From the NCBI GenBank assembly GCA_950295325.1, contig OX485809.1, positions 39,899,081-39,963,080 on the forward strand: DNA of 64,000 bases, written 5' to 3'. Below, in pieces: positions 32,077 through 45,587 of this stretch. Made by a program: the position numbers and the translations under genes. The stretch's first letter is position 1; each line of letters starts with the position of its first letter. The notes below the pieces were generated by a model. It did no database searches and was not told the origin of the DNA. It saw only the letters and a list, made by a program, of their open reading frames with translations. The stretch is from Polytrichum commune. Lineage: Eukaryota > Streptophyta > Polytrichopsida > Polytrichales > Polytrichaceae.

Positions 32077-35000
32077 GCGAAATGTAATCAATCCGACAGC
32101 TGTGACCTGAAAACAGATAAATTAAAGAGAGACATGCCTCAATTCTGAAGCAAGAGCCGAAGATTGTTATGCATGCATCCATTATTGTTGCCCCTATGCA
32201 GAGTTTCTCTCTCTCAATCATTTGCAAACCCTTTCCAATGATTGAAGCTCGCATGCCATGGCACCCAGGGCTATGAAACGTACCATATCTTGCAAATGGC
32301 CTTTCTCTCACGGATCAAGACAACAAAAAGACAATCATGCAGAAAAACTTGTTTCCGCAGCAAACAAAAGAACATCCATCATCGCAGCTGCCCTGCCGTG
32401 GCGTGCTTCGCAAATTCGTGAAGTCATAACCTCCGAGTTGGAAGGCGGAGGCATGGAAAGATGCGTGAAATGTCGTTAAGCAATCTGCACAAATTGCGTG
32501 ACAATGAAATTAATAAGGTGGAGATCAGATGTTCCTTCCTACGGTCGCCATAGCCACAGCCAAAGACTCTTGTGTGGGGCCATGCACATGGATGTCTTTA
32601 TATGTTGACGAGGGAGGATGGGATCAAGCCAGTCAGCATCCCACGTCGGTAGGCATTTGTTTTACGTGATAAAATCGTGGTGATATTTATGTACATTTCA
32701 CCTCCCTAATATCACGCCTGTGGCCAACCAAAGGAGGTCTGCAGTGTTAACATGGATGTGTGATAATAGAGGATTGGTGTAAAGTGTGACACTATGGAAT
32801 AACACAGAGTCAACATTGCAATAATGACAATATGACAATGATGGCAACATGATGCGTGCGAGTGTGTGGTTTGAATTCATGGGTGGATTACTTTAATGAC
32901 AAAATCTATGATATGTGAAAGGGAAATGTGACAACAAGGAGGGAGATTTAAACATCCGTTTCCTAGGGTTTCGGGATATAAGAGAGGGGGTGACATTACA
33001 GAGGGTAGGGTGTACTAGAGTAGTTAGACCTATTTCCAATAACTTAAGGAATTTCACATAAGTGTAGTACAAGTTTGATATCGGGGTGATTTTTCACAGG
33101 TCAAGAAATTGATTTCATGACGTTTAACACAAAAATCACAATTTGTTTCCAAGTTTTGAAATTACCTAAATTTTCCAAAGGCAATATTCTCTCCCAACCC
33201 ATATTCACAGCATAGGCCGACTTATTTCCGATAACTGAGAGATGACAAGTTGAATATATTAGTGCCCATTTCAAGGAACCCAAATCCGTGCACTTTTAAC
33301 TTATTTTTTTCCAACACGTTGAATGTGAAAGCTACATGTGTGATTCTTCGTGACTTTTTCCATCATGTTAGAAATGACAGCTACATGCATGGAACTTCAC
33401 GACTTTAGGGAACTCTATATAGTAAGATGGGGGGGACGTCCATGGCAAATGAGGTGTTGCTTACTCTTGTAAAAAGTAGTGTCATGTGAGTGTATGACTT
33501 CTTTGGTAAGTTTGGAGAAGATTTTAAAGATAACCAATAGTGGAGTGATTGATTGCAATTTCAAAAGTGTGAAGAAATTTCAAACTTATGCATTCGAGCT
33601 CCTTGGCCAAGTTTGTACAATGGGAAAGTCCATTCTACAATGCCACAAAGGTATCTACATCAAAATTGATTGAGAAGTTTGTAATGATTTGGTCATAACC
33701 AAGTCCCATGTCCCATGTCTCCAATTTGGGGGTTCTTGTGAAATTTCTTCTTCACATCTTCATTTTTCCAATTTTATGCTCTTTGTCTAGTCAACTAAGG
33801 GTTATGTAGGAAGGTTTACCATCCTCAATGAGGAGGTGGTAGTTGTTGTGGTGGTGTTCACTTAACCTCAACGAGGTGGTGGTAGTCATTTAACCTAGTC
33901 ACCTTAAGACTAGGGCTAGGATTAGGGCTGAAGTGAGGGTGAGAGCTCATCTTTTCTAAGTTGATTGTTTGGGTAGGTCACTTGTGTCAAAGTAGGAACC
34001 GCATGGGAACATAATAGGGATCCACTTAATTCTTTTGGTCGTAAATAAAATATGTATTATTTGTAGACATAACCATGGGTATCACATAATGGTATTAGTA
34101 AACATGGATGTTTGGAAAAGACTTTTAGTAGGGATTTTGTAGAATCAAATAAGCATAGGAAGTTCCGAGGAATACAAGTTGGATAATACCGATTGGATCA
34201 AAAAGTTGCATGTTTTTTATTAAGTTGTACAATGTGTCATGCTTAATGGGCATAGGTTCCCTAGGGTTCCATGCGAGACCAATCAAGTCTCTCCCTTGTT
34301 TCTTCTCTCTTGCTTCTGCAACGGTGTGTATTATCGTGTCGTGTGGTAGTCAACTATAATGTTAAGTATAATGAACTATTGTAGACATATGTATAGTGTG
34401 ACTTACCCTTTGCATCCGTATCGTATGACCCATATACACCATCACACATGAAAATAGAGAGCAACATTAGATACACTCGAATCTTCACTTACTAACAACA
34501 ATCTCCTTAACTCACTTCTAGTAATAGGCAACACATCAATTGAAAGTAATTGAGAATGCAAATTTAAAGAGCATGAACTCACTTCCTAATTCCAAGGAGG
34601 AGAAAATATCAAAAAAATAACATACATGTGTTTTCCTTGAACGACATGCACCTAGTCTTTGAAAAGTTGCAGTCAAATTGCTAAGAGTTTGGAGGCGATT
34701 CTGATGTCTTTAGAAAGTATGAGCACGGAAAGCTCTACAAGAGAGATTGCTTGAGTGCGCAAAATAAACAAGATTTCAAGAGGATGCCATCAGTTGTTTC
34801 TTGGACCATGGTATAAGTGTAAGTTGGTAAACAGCGTGCACCCACAGTACTCTCCCACATGCTTTTTAGTGTGGATTTTTCATTGTTAGTGTGGCCCACG
34901 AGAGTTTACCATAATCAGTGTAGTATGAAATTGCTCTAGATCTTCACAATGAAGATATTGTCCATCAGGTTGCAGTTCATGAGAGGAACATTTCACTTCC

Positions 35001-36194
35001 ACTTTCACACTTTGCATCGAAGGTGGACAAGTCATTTGGTCGCAAAGTGTAGATGCATTGAGAATCTCTACATCTAGAAGGTAGAATAAGGGTATCCACA
35101 TGAAAACAATCGTGTCCAACCCTTCTACTAAAATATGGTCAAATATTACGTGAGTGACCCTGCCTATCTCAGACCCATCATGTGCATTGAAATATATCAG
35201 CATCATGATTGATATCTTAGTATTACTTCGAGGGCAGTGTACCATTCAACACATACCGTCCACAAGCAAAGAATACTTCTTTTTGCAAGAGAAATACTAT
35301 AAACATGGTCCATTCATGGCATAGTGAAATTGCTCTAGAAGTTTCATAGAAAGGATAAGATAATGTTTTTCTGTAGTATACGTGGACATTCAGGTATATT
35401 TATCCTTAGAATGCTCATATACAGTATTTGGAGTTTGATGGCAGACTTTTGTAACGTCCTTTCAATCCGATTTTTTAAAGAGTCTTTAACAGGAAATCTG
35501 AGAAGTAGATCACAACCTCACAACTCCTAGTGGGCAGATGATTAACATGATAGAAAAGATGGATAAAAAATTGAACGGGTTACAAATATGTCACCAACTC
35601 CAGGATTCTTGGGAATTTAAGGCTTCAGACCCCTTCAATCTGATTGAGTACCAGAATTGTGTTGCCATCCCTGTTAGGAATTAGCAAAGTGAGTCTACTG
35701 AGAAGAGATTTATTACGAAATCATGCAGCACTTGTTGCAATGTGCAAACCTCTGGAACTACAGAATAATGAAATATACAAAGATGATGTTCTACCAGGAG
35801 CCCCTAAAACTACACCTGTGATCACATGGAACTCAGAATTCCACTTATAAACTAGATAGAGACAAAATCACCCACGAGAGTCTTTGGAGTCAAATCGATT
35901 TCAAGTGTCTCACTGGTTACCAGATAGTGGAGCACTGACGAACATAGTTGACCTGAATTTATCATAAAATATGCCGAATTGCAGACAATTCAATTGATAA
36001 TCAACAGTAGACTTCCCTTGAATGACTATGACTTTCAAGACCTTTTGTCACAGAACCAGAGACACAAAGTACTGCAAAGTCCTCGAAGAACTTCAATAGA
36101 TTTGTTTCCCTTACTATACATTCAGTCAAGAAACCCACTTGCGCAAGAATCTTGACCACCAGGGCATTATCATGCCAATAAAACTGGCAAGCTT
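32077..36194. other. Gene-free stretch between the rhamnosidase and SAC genes
   Basis: No supported coding exon. The part next to 36194 should contain the SAC 3'UTR; a minus-strand AATAAA lies at about 35709-35714. The minus-strand open frame 34886-35245 (119 codons) and the plus-strand one at 35644-35850 match no family I know. GGTGGT/GAGGTGG words cluster at 33830-33890. Confidence 0.35.
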
Positions 36195-39100
36195 CTATTG
36201 AAGCTGGCAGAGCCGCGGTCGGTTACAAAAAAGTCGTCCATTAGTTCGAATCAAGGCTGTCATCCCTGCTGCTAACCCTGCCCACAATACTCCATGTATA
36301 TATTGGTACGTCTCCTCACCAACTGCACCCTCCCATACATGTCCTGTTAATGTATGCATACTGAATGGGTGATCATTGACCACCATCACCAACTACACCA
36401 AACATGTTATTTAGTGTGGCATTAAAAAAGGTGTGCCATGTTAATTAGAGTGCTCTTCATGACTTGTCATGTAGCACCAAGTGTCAAGTGACACCCTCTC
36501 AAGTTGCCACCTAGTGATTGCAAGACAACTAACGTGGATCGATGATGAATAGTGTGGACCACACTAAATTAAATTTCAATGACCATTCTGAACTCCACTG
36601 TCTGGTTGTTGGATCTCACATCAAGTTTCCCACATTGTTGAAGATGTTCATTAAAGAATCAACCCTCATTGTGAGAACCCACAAAGAAACAGAGATTCTC
36701 AACCAGATTAAAATGCGTACACATGCCAAAACTGCAGCCAAGCAAGAATGAAGAGGGGAGAGTCTAAGAGTAGTTGTTAATCAGGTTTCTCCTTGGAAAA
36801 TACCTTCGCGTAATGAAAGGGTTGTCATTGTGATGCCGGTAACAAGCAGTGCTGAAGCCACAGGCAGATACTGCAAAAAATCATAGAAAGATTAGAACTC
36901 TAAGACCTTGAATGGTCCACATATCAGATTGGAACCTTAGAACCAAGGTGAACACTTACCGCAAATGATTCAAAGCCATTCAGCTCAAATGGAGATGGAC
37001 TGCCACGTTTCACTGTATAATTGCCTGCCACAAGATCCATTGCATCCTGCCAAGTGACAAATGCATTATGCAATAATGTCATAAATGTGACCATCACAAT
37101 TCAAATAGAATCAGTATCAAGATGAAGGAAATCAAACAGGACAGAAAAACTGGACAACATTCACCTGTTTGATGCCATCTTTAAAGTTGTTCAGGTAATA
37201 CCGACTCAAAGAATTGAACCCATCTTGAAGAAGTCCAAATGCAGTTCTTCTCCCATACCTTCAGAAAATAAACTTAATGTTAGTTTAAATTGCCAATGAC
37301 AGTATGTAGTGGTACTATCTTCGATCCGTGCCACTCACATTGTACTGATACTTATTGGCAAGAAAAAATAGAAGATACTCAACTTCCTCTCTCATTAAGT
37401 TAATCTGAGATTATAAGCCCAAAGAGCAGTCCTAAAATGCACCAAATCTTCTACCCAATAACACCTAGCAGGTGGTTCAATGCGTTTCAAAACTTGTTCA
37501 GATGAAACGATATTTATTAGTGAAATCTGTAAAGACTTGCATAATCGTTACAGTTCATGATCGGCAAGTGTCTAAACAATAAATATCCGATCATAATACT
37601 CAAAAACTCTGTACAAATATATTACCTTACGAAATCACCTTTCAGGGCCTGTGTACCAGAGTATTGAATACTTATGTCATCTCCATTATCAGCCCACGCT
37701 AGTTGCCGACACAACCATCAAAATTAGCCTTTCCTGTCAACTGTTTTACATCCTCAAAAAGCAAACAAAACAGGGAGCTGACAAAATATACTCATACAGA
37801 GAAATCAAACAGGACAGATGCAAAGTGTTTGAACAAAGACACCAAGTCCAGTAACTTACAGCATTGGAACTTCACATCAAGGTCTGAATGTTGATCGAGA
37901 GTCTCAGAAGCTTCAAAAAGATATATTCTCCTGAGTTGTGTCTCAAGAGCTTTTCGTCCCAACATACTCTGCACATTGAATAGCTTCAACTTATAGAGGA
38001 GACCCAAGATGGAACCAACATGGAAGTGCAATGCTTGTACCTTTATGAAGATATGGATACATTCAAAGGGTTTCAATGCTCAAAGCTCAGCTATGCTCCT
38101 TACCAGGCAGAGATGGACCAGTCCTAACGGCTGGTTCAAGTAGAAGTCATCTGATAGTGGATGCATTTTTGAGGTTTCTACTCAAAATCCAATCAACCCT
38201 ACCCCTCGTGTCCACTGTCAATGAAGACCAGCCTAAGAACTTCAATAGGTATGGTGATTAGGCAGAAAACAAATGAAATACCTGAGTGACATTGGTACGG
38301 TCCAAGCAGTCAATACAATTGGTCCTCACCACACCTTTCTGCTCCTGAAGTAATTTTCCTTCCGAGTCTGCCAAGTAGTAGCTGAAGAGAAGGCACACAT
38401 ATATTTTTACTGTGTATGGTGTACAAAACATCCCAGAGAGTGGACGACAATGAAAAGACTTCAAGTCAACATCAGCAAACACCTGAAGAACATGAATCAT
38501 AGTGGAGGCTAGGGGAACTCCTCAGAAGAGTGGCATGAGTCAATGCTTGAATGTACAGCACATTTCATTGAAATTCTAATATGCAGGCGAGGGGAGAACA
38601 ACCAGTAACATAACCTTGTTTTGTGTGTTCTAATATCACCATGGCATCAAGCAGTCCTACTCAAAAGATTTAGCTGTGTCCAAGTCCTTTTTAAGTGAGA
38701 TTGGATGGGCAATAACTAGAAGTTAAAATGCAGCTAGAGAAAGACAATCTAATACATGCATATCAGGAACTGCAACAGATGAAAAAGAATACATCGATTA
38801 CTACATAAAGTACTTCACACAGAGGGATTAAGTTCACACCTACACAAAATTGAAGTACATAGAAGGATTCTATGTACATCTGCAGTTTAAATACTCAATG
38901 GTCAATTTCATTCTTCGTGCTACAAAGCTATGCCTCTTTGACTTTGAAAGTCAATAGAAATTTGTCCAACTCCAAGATACTTAAACTGTACAAGATAATT
39001 GAGTCGAGGTCATGGTATATTTGTCAAAATAGTTTCTCACCTTTGCTTACTCAATGATTCAGTAATGTCTTTGTAAAGATTTGACAGTCGCTCAAAATTC

Positions 39101-42100
39101 GTATTGCCACATATGTGGTGGAAATCATATGGGACATACCTATGTACCAGAAACATATAAAATACCATAACAATGTATGAGCATTGATTGTGTAGCACCT
39201 TCGCCAACAAGTAACCCATGTTAACAAATTCCACTACTTCAGGATAAGTTCCTCTTATGTTTAGCAAAACCTAGCAATGGCAAAAAGTTCATAACCTTCC
39301 CTTCTCCCTTGAACATACTAGGAACCTAGTGTTTACTGTAAAGCATTTCTCGGGAATAGCTTAATTCTGTGTTGACATTTGGGTCATGGCACTGAAAGAA
39401 CAATCAAACATCACTGAAAAGAATTGAAGCTCATTTGTAGAGTTTCCTGACACCTGACTGATTCACTGACAATATTTTGCATTGCTTTGGCAAATGCTAT
39501 GCTCAAAACTCCTTCTGAACCTTGCTGCAAACAAGAACCAGTGCAACATTGTCTCAGCAGAAAGGAAGAAAACTAAATATGAAGAGACTGGAACAGTGTA
39601 CTCAATAAATCACCGTTTGCTTCTCCATTCAAAATCCTGGCTTAACAATGGTGCAGCTACCATATGCACTTTCAAATGTGAAATTTCGGTACCTGATTGA
39701 TAAGGTCAATGACCAATACTTCTCCATAGCGGCGTCTCAGATCATGGAAATGCCGCTCCACCACATTGGGCTGTAATGCAGGCATAGAAGACAATATTCC
39801 ACTTTGATTATCCAACTATACTATGTTGAGAGAGGACTTATCTATGTCTCCAGTTCAAGTTCAGTTGTCATTTGGTTCTTAATCACACAATAAGTATATC
39901 TTCATCAAGAACCAACAACAATAAGCATGAGCAGAGTCAGGAGATTAGGTTTTGATTCTATTACATATGTATATGCTTTCTGTTAGGGTAGCTTTGCATC
40001 ATAAACTACTCCAAAGGCATCTTACAAACATCTAAACATAGGTTACACTATCAGCATGAATATTGGCAGAACATACCGCTTCTTCAAGATGTACAGCTTC
40101 TATTTTTGGTTTGTATGTTAGGTCCACAATCTGCTCCCATAGCAGAGGAATGGAACCACGAATCTGCATCCCATAACCACAAATGAAAAAGAAAGGGCAT
40201 CCTTACTCTCATGGCAATAACAACAGTGTAAAATGCAAAACCTCCTTCATAATTGACAACACATGACTTTCACTTTGAACATTTTCTTCCTGAAATATGT
40301 CATTTCGCCCAAAGAATGAGACATATGCCCTTGCACAAGTCCAGGTCAGGATTGGAACACGTCTAGTTCTAGGCACAAACAAGTACCTGAACATAAGAGA
40401 AGATGTAACCATCCGCCTCAATCACTTGTTCTGTTTCGACAAAATTTGCAACAAACCCTTCTCTGTTGGCTCCCCTTCTCCACATGCGAGTGCCTGCAAA
40501 ATGAAATGGAATTTGAATACCAGCATTGACACAATCTTACATAACTGCTGTTGTATCAGAACATTATGTAGCAATCAGCTTAACTGCATTACTTCCATTG
40601 AAGTTCAACAAGAGATGTTGAGAACAAGTCACATACAAGTACTTCTCTAACCACAAGTCAGGCACATGAGATGAGCATTGGAACAAGTTAGAATTTGTTT
40701 GTAAGAGTCTGTATGGATCAAACATAAGTAGGTCAGTCTTCTGCTCACCTACACGCTTCATACAACGCCTCGAGATTATGGTTAGCTTCAGTATTTTGTT
40801 TTTTACTGTAGCCTGGGCAGTCTGGAAGCGTAAAGTAGTCAAGGACAATCAATGAAGAATGAAATCTCAATGAGCATATATCAACTTAAACTAATCACAC
40901 ATGGACATAAGTCCCTAATGATTTTAACATTGAACAAAACAGATCAGATTATGACACTCTTCCAAAGAATGTTGTAAAGGATATTGCCTTGTATTACTGG
41001 TAAAATAAATGGTTCCAACTGCACAGACCACAAGTTATGAACCACCAACATATCAGTACAACTCAGTGAAAGACAAGAAGACATCATCTCCAAATGGAAT
41101 AAGAAGGAAGAGAGCTAATGAAGAATCTTGGAAAGTAGTTTACCTTCAAGTCAATCAACTGCTCTAGCAGATAATGATTCCACAAAAACCTTTGTTCAGC
41201 CTGAAAAGATTAAAATAAACAAATTGCATCAGCTTATGAGTAGCATGGTTAACCTGAGAACCTCTCAGGCATCATCTTCTTGCCTTTAGGACTCTCATGT
41301 TGAAGCCTAGTCTAAGGACTTTAAATCCTTCTGTTCTACATACATGAAAAAGTGCTACTTTTAAACATCATTTACAGGTGACCTTCTCACTCTTTAAAAG
41401 AACAATTCTACCAAGTGTAGTCCACCTTACTCAAAGGCTAAATTTGGCCATAGCACACTTCACAAGTCACCAGGGCCCAGCAAGATAAAACTCCACAAGA
41501 ACATTGTAGGATTCTCAGAAGACATTGTACCTGTTTCCAGAGAGGCAGGTGTTTCAGATCAGTTCCATGTGTCTTCTGGGCACTGCAAACAGACACGGCC
41601 ATCATATAACACTCTTTGTCCAAAATCCCAATATAAGAACATTCATGCCATTCTGCTGTTGCCACTCATAACCTGGACACCATTGTGCTTCAAGCAGTTT
41701 ACACAGCCATACTTATATGTGGCATGGGATATACAGGTTTATGGATATTCGTAATATATCTCTAACAGCATCATATTGATGAATGTCAAATTATTTAGTT
41801 ACTGAAGGCAAAAATAAAATAGAAAGTGGTTGGCATTGCACAAACCTACACTTCCAGAGGAGATGCAAAAGCCAATGATGTTAGACACCAAATAGACATA
41901 CTTACGTCTTCGTCTGGCCAAAGTTGTGCCACCTTTTTTTCATTTTAGAAGCACAAGCTATCATCCTGAGGTAACTCTGATCTGGCAAGTGACCCCGTTT
42001 TCTTGTCCTAAGTGAACCTCTTGCCTTGATTATTGATCTCAGCAAATAAATGCTCTTACTGCAAGTTTACAGGCACGAATATGTACCATTAAGGGCTTGG

Positions 42101-44374
42101 GCAGTACTTAGAAGGGACGTATGGCTGCAGACTTAGGACTGTTCTGATCCTCTTCATTTCTCTTGATGATTTTTAGCATTAAAATATTTATCTACTTTGT
42201 TACCACAACAACTATCAACCTAGATAAAATTTAGAACTAGGTCGCTTCCAGTAGCCACTAATAGAGTCACTTGCATTACAATATGAATTTTATGCCAAAC
42301 ATCAAGATGTATCTGTCAATGAGCCAGCCCTTTGTAAAATTAAATGAAGAAATCTGCACTCACTTCAGAGTCAAATCTGCATCATATGAGAAATAAAGAC
42401 CGGGAGTAGTCTCCACAACTTTGAGCAGACTCAGAAAGTGAGCTTCATCCCGCTTCTGCACAAGTATTACCAACTGCAAATGATGAAGTACCACTCTGCC
42501 TGCTGATGGCTCCAAGTGCAGTAAAACAATACATATGATCAGAATCGGTAGCCATGTTCCACAAATCCATAACTAATTACTGTGACAATGAGGCACTCTT
42601 CAGGTTCTTAAATAGACATGACATGGCTAAAACACATGGAAAATGTTTGCTATATCTGAAACCATATCTAAGCTCCACTCCCCAACAAGATAAACCTCCA
42701 AGGTGAGCACTTCCTTGTTAGAAGTACAAGTTGACAACATACCTCATCTGCACTAGCATCCTGCAAATTCTGATTGCAAGAGAGAAACTTCATTGCAGTA
42801 ACTTGAAAGACGAGTGATCCATGGTGCTCTCCCACTTCCTTTCTCCCTGTTATTACAAGATAGTATGCACCTGCTCGGATCACAAGATCACAGTTGTAAG
42901 CAAGACTAAGAATCCTCAGACAAGTTCAAGCTATGTTCAAACCCAGCAATACCATTCATGCAGACATCCTACACCGGGCTTGCAGGAGCATGATGTTTCA
43001 ACATCATACTTTTCAAATTTCATCATGGGGAAAACTATACTTCAAGTAGGGCAGTCATCATATGTCTTCATTGGCACATAAGAAGGCTCCACGAATTGAC
43101 AGATATAGGAGGTTACCTGCCAGCAGCCTGATGACACCAGCAATACCATAAACCTCTTCTGGGTGCACTATTCGATCATCACAAGAACTAGGCACAACAC
43201 CTGCACAAAAAATCAGAAAATACAGAGACCTCAGCTGGAACAAGTCCTTACCAGTGAATGCCAATTTCAAATCACCTTGATCAACAAGTGATATGAGTAA
43301 GGGTAGAGGAATTATTTGACATTTCAGCACGATGATTGTGTAAAAGAAAAATAGCTAAAAGTAAGTAGGTGTTATTCAGTTACTTCTCTTAATCAGACAC
43401 CTATATTTTGAGTGGTATGTGTTTAGGTGTGGATCTCAGAACAGACACCAAAAAGCCATCATGTGTCTTAAAGAGATCGAACTGCGTGCTCAAATTTTAT
43501 TAACCATTCTAGGCTCAATAGTCAACATAATTGGGAGGACCCAAATGACCATTTAATGCTCAAGAGAATCTTCACTTCGGAATCGAATAAGATACTCATA
43601 TGAGCTCCGAAAATTTATGAGAATAATGACTATCGGCACAATCTTGCCGTACTAACCATCTGGCACTAATTGTGTGTATCATATCCTGAGGTAGATTGGT
43701 GTTAATCCAACACCCCAAAAATGTGGACACCTATATTTGAGTGGTGCGTGGTTAAGTTCGGATCTAAGGATGGCCACCAAAAAGACAAGTGTTTAAAAAA
43801 AATTGGATTATGTGCTCAAAATTTGTTCACCATTCTAGGATCAATAGTCAACATGATTGGGGGGACCTATATACCATTTAATGAGCACAAGAACCTTCAC
43901 TTTCGAAATGTAAAAGATATTCATATGAGCTCAGAAAATTATGAGGAAAATGGCTACCAGCATGGCTTGGATTTTCTAATCATCTTGCATTAAATGCGAT
44001 GTATTTCATAACCTACGAGAAAGCGGGTGCAAAGGTAAAAGTGTCCGTTTAAGGCCCGATCACCTTGAGTGATATGAGTAAGGGTAGATGAATTATGTTG
44101 TCACGTCAGCTCGATAATTTTGCAAAAGAAAAATAAGCATAGATTCAATGCAATTGTTGAAAATCGGCTGGATGACCGACCACGGAGGAATAAAGTCAAG
44201 CTCACCGATTGTTGTCAATTCACCACTCGTGCGATCGATGACGAGATTTTGAGCAGTTGAAGGATGATCTGTAGGTTGTAAAATGTATTGGTCCGGGAGT
44301 TCCCATAGGCGCATGCGGCTGCATAGCCTATGGGAACCCCCGAAGTCTCCCAGTTCTCTCCCGTAAGAAGCCAC
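36195..44374 (-). CDS. SAC7-like: SAC-domain phosphoinositide phosphatase, SAC6/SAC7/SAC8 (RHD4) clade, 20 exons
   Basis: All exons join in frame to 605 codons (RHD4 about 597). Exons: 44374-44206, 43200-43117, 42870-42743, 42455-42364, 41582-41531, 41200-41144, 41018-40985, 40829-40749, 40493-40387, 40163-40077, 39770-39693, 39524-39454, 39139-39041, 38381-38282, 37968-37860, 37698-37626, 37258-37165, 37046-36960, 36870-36804, 36343-36195. Introns are GT-AG except intron 7 (AT-AC, U12 type). The catalytic CX5R(T) motif is [12 protein letters not shown] in exon 14. Other landmarks are RLWELPDQY (exon 1), the RRGAN and ANFVETEQ region (exon 9), [12 protein letters not shown] (exon 10) and YDFHHICG (exon 13). 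Two C-terminal membrane segments (about 535-554 and 571-588) and FCNRPRL match the ER/post-Golgi-anchored Sac1-like clade, which dephosphorylates PI4P and controls secretion and root-hair growth in Arabidopsis. The codon at the expected start, 44374, is GTG followed by GCTTCT; the first in-frame ATG is 44314 (585 residues). Confidence 0.95.
40830..40984 (-). other. U12-type AT-AC intron (SAC intron 7)
   Basis: On the minus strand the exon ends GGCA and the intron begins ATATCCTTT, the exact minor-spliceosome 5' splice-site consensus. Near the other end, TTGTCCTTGAC fits the U12 branch-site consensus, and the intron closes TTTAC eight or nine bases after the branch A. Splicing here restores VIQGSFQ, matching the VIQGSF of Arabidopsis RHD4; no GT-AG choice in the region does. 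Length 155 bases. Confidence 0.85.
43281..44150. repeat. Repeats filling SAC intron 1
   Basis: Two direct copies of a 300-330-base unit start with the ACACCTATAT word (43397 and 43728) and share CACCAAAAAG, TGTGCTCAAA, CACCATTCTAGG, TCAATAGTCAACAT and TCATATGAGCTC. A third, inverted copy is at 63600-63912. They are bracketed by a second direct repeat, GTGATATGAGTAAGGGTAGA, at about 43290 and 44070. The open frame 43721-43993 is part of this repeat and not a gene. Confidence 0.7.
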
Positions 44375-45210
44375 GATGCTTAATTTTCTTTACCTGTTGC
44401 CAGTCACACCAAAAAAATTCAAAAAGAATTGCAGAGAATCTCCAGCATTGTCCAAACACACCTTCTTCTACATGTGTCAAAAAAAACAAAACACAGCAAT
44501 GCTAATAGACATGAGCTTCTACAACCACAAGCGAAAAAAACTTGAGATTCCAGAAAATCCCGCCAAATTCGTTTGAAATTAATTACAAACTCCGACCGTA
44601 AACCGAAGCACTCCAACGCCTAATCTTCCGGAAAATAAAATTTAAGACTAAAATAATCATGACGACATCCCCTACCAACGGCAACACCAAAGTGACAACC
44701 AAGCACAAAAAAAAATTCTCAGAACATCAAAACAGCGACACGTTAGAGCTCCACCTCTCTTCAAACCCCCTCAAACCCTCGAACAGCCTACATTCCATCT
44801 TTCTCTCTCAATTCTGCACCAAAACATGTCCAAATTTTTGTTCTCCGTATACCTGAGATGAGGAAATCAGCGACGACGATGAGGAGGAGCGAGTGGAGAT
44901 GCACACGCATGGGTGGGGGAGAGCGTAGGGTTACTATCATGGGGTTCTGAGAGGTGGAAGGAATGTGAGGGGCTTGTGCGGGCGAGACGGAGGGTCTTGT
45001 GGTGTGCGGGGAGCAGGAATTCGTACACACGTAGCGCGGGTGGTGTATTGGAGGGGAGAATGTTATTTTAGGGAATCTGGTGGGAATATTCCGTATATTA
45101 TGAAGGGGCATGGGATTGGTGGGGGATCTTTTTGTGCTTTCATGATTGTGTGGAGTAGATATATTTATTTGGTCTTTAGTGACTTCCCTCTCTCTCTTCC
45201 TATGGGCAAG
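44375..45210 (-). promoter_or_regulatory. 5' region of the SAC gene
   Basis: Upstream of the SAC frame on the minus strand there is an in-frame TAA at 44390-44392, so the coding frame does not simply extend. A candidate upstream exon, ending CTCATCTCAG before GTATAC at about 44850, has a hydrophobic reading but its splice phase does not fit. Several A-rich tracts (plus strand) lie at 44410-44720. The stretch probably contains the 5'UTR and promoter, but I cannot place a TATA box or start site with confidence. Confidence 0.3.
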
Positions 45211-45587
45211 TTTACATGAAAGCCATTAGGCCATGGCTCTTGAGAGTCCTTGAATTCTCATTGATTGAGAGTGTCATGGGTCTCCGCTTTCGGTTTACAA
45301 GAGGGCATATTTGAATTACAGTTTATAATGATTTTAGTAGAAGAAAAACCTATATGGAATCCTACATGACAAGTATGGATGGTGTTGGCCGGAAATTTAG
45401 GGAAGTTTTCAGGGATGAGTCTTGAAGAGACAGGCATGGTGGAATGTGCAATGGGAGTTTGGATTTACAGTACGGGCTCGTGACCTCCAAAACACTTTGG
45501 GAAGTCTGTGGATTTCTCTATGCTCTCATCCAAAAAGCAAGGTGCCATGGTCATTTAAGAGCCATGGCCTAATGCCTTTAGTGTAAA
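45211..45587. mobile_element. MITE-like element with 29-bp inverted ends
   Basis: Left end TTTACATGAAAGCCATTAGG then CCATGGCTCTT; right end AAGAGCCATGGCCTAATGCC then TTTAGTGTAAA. The arms differ at three or four positions. A TA flanks both sides if the termini are CATGAAAGCC and GGCTTTNGTG-like. 377 bp, no coding capacity. Superfamily not determined. Confidence 0.6.

Noticed and set aside
40209-40421. Continuation of the SAC coding frame between exons 9 and 10
   Set aside because: The conserved protein resumes only at 40163, after an acceptor; this stretch is intron.
44788-45111. 107-codon minus-strand frame as the first SAC exon
   Set aside because: Its donor (TCAG before GTATAC) ends in a phase that does not fit the next SAC exon, and no suitable acceptor exists before 44374.
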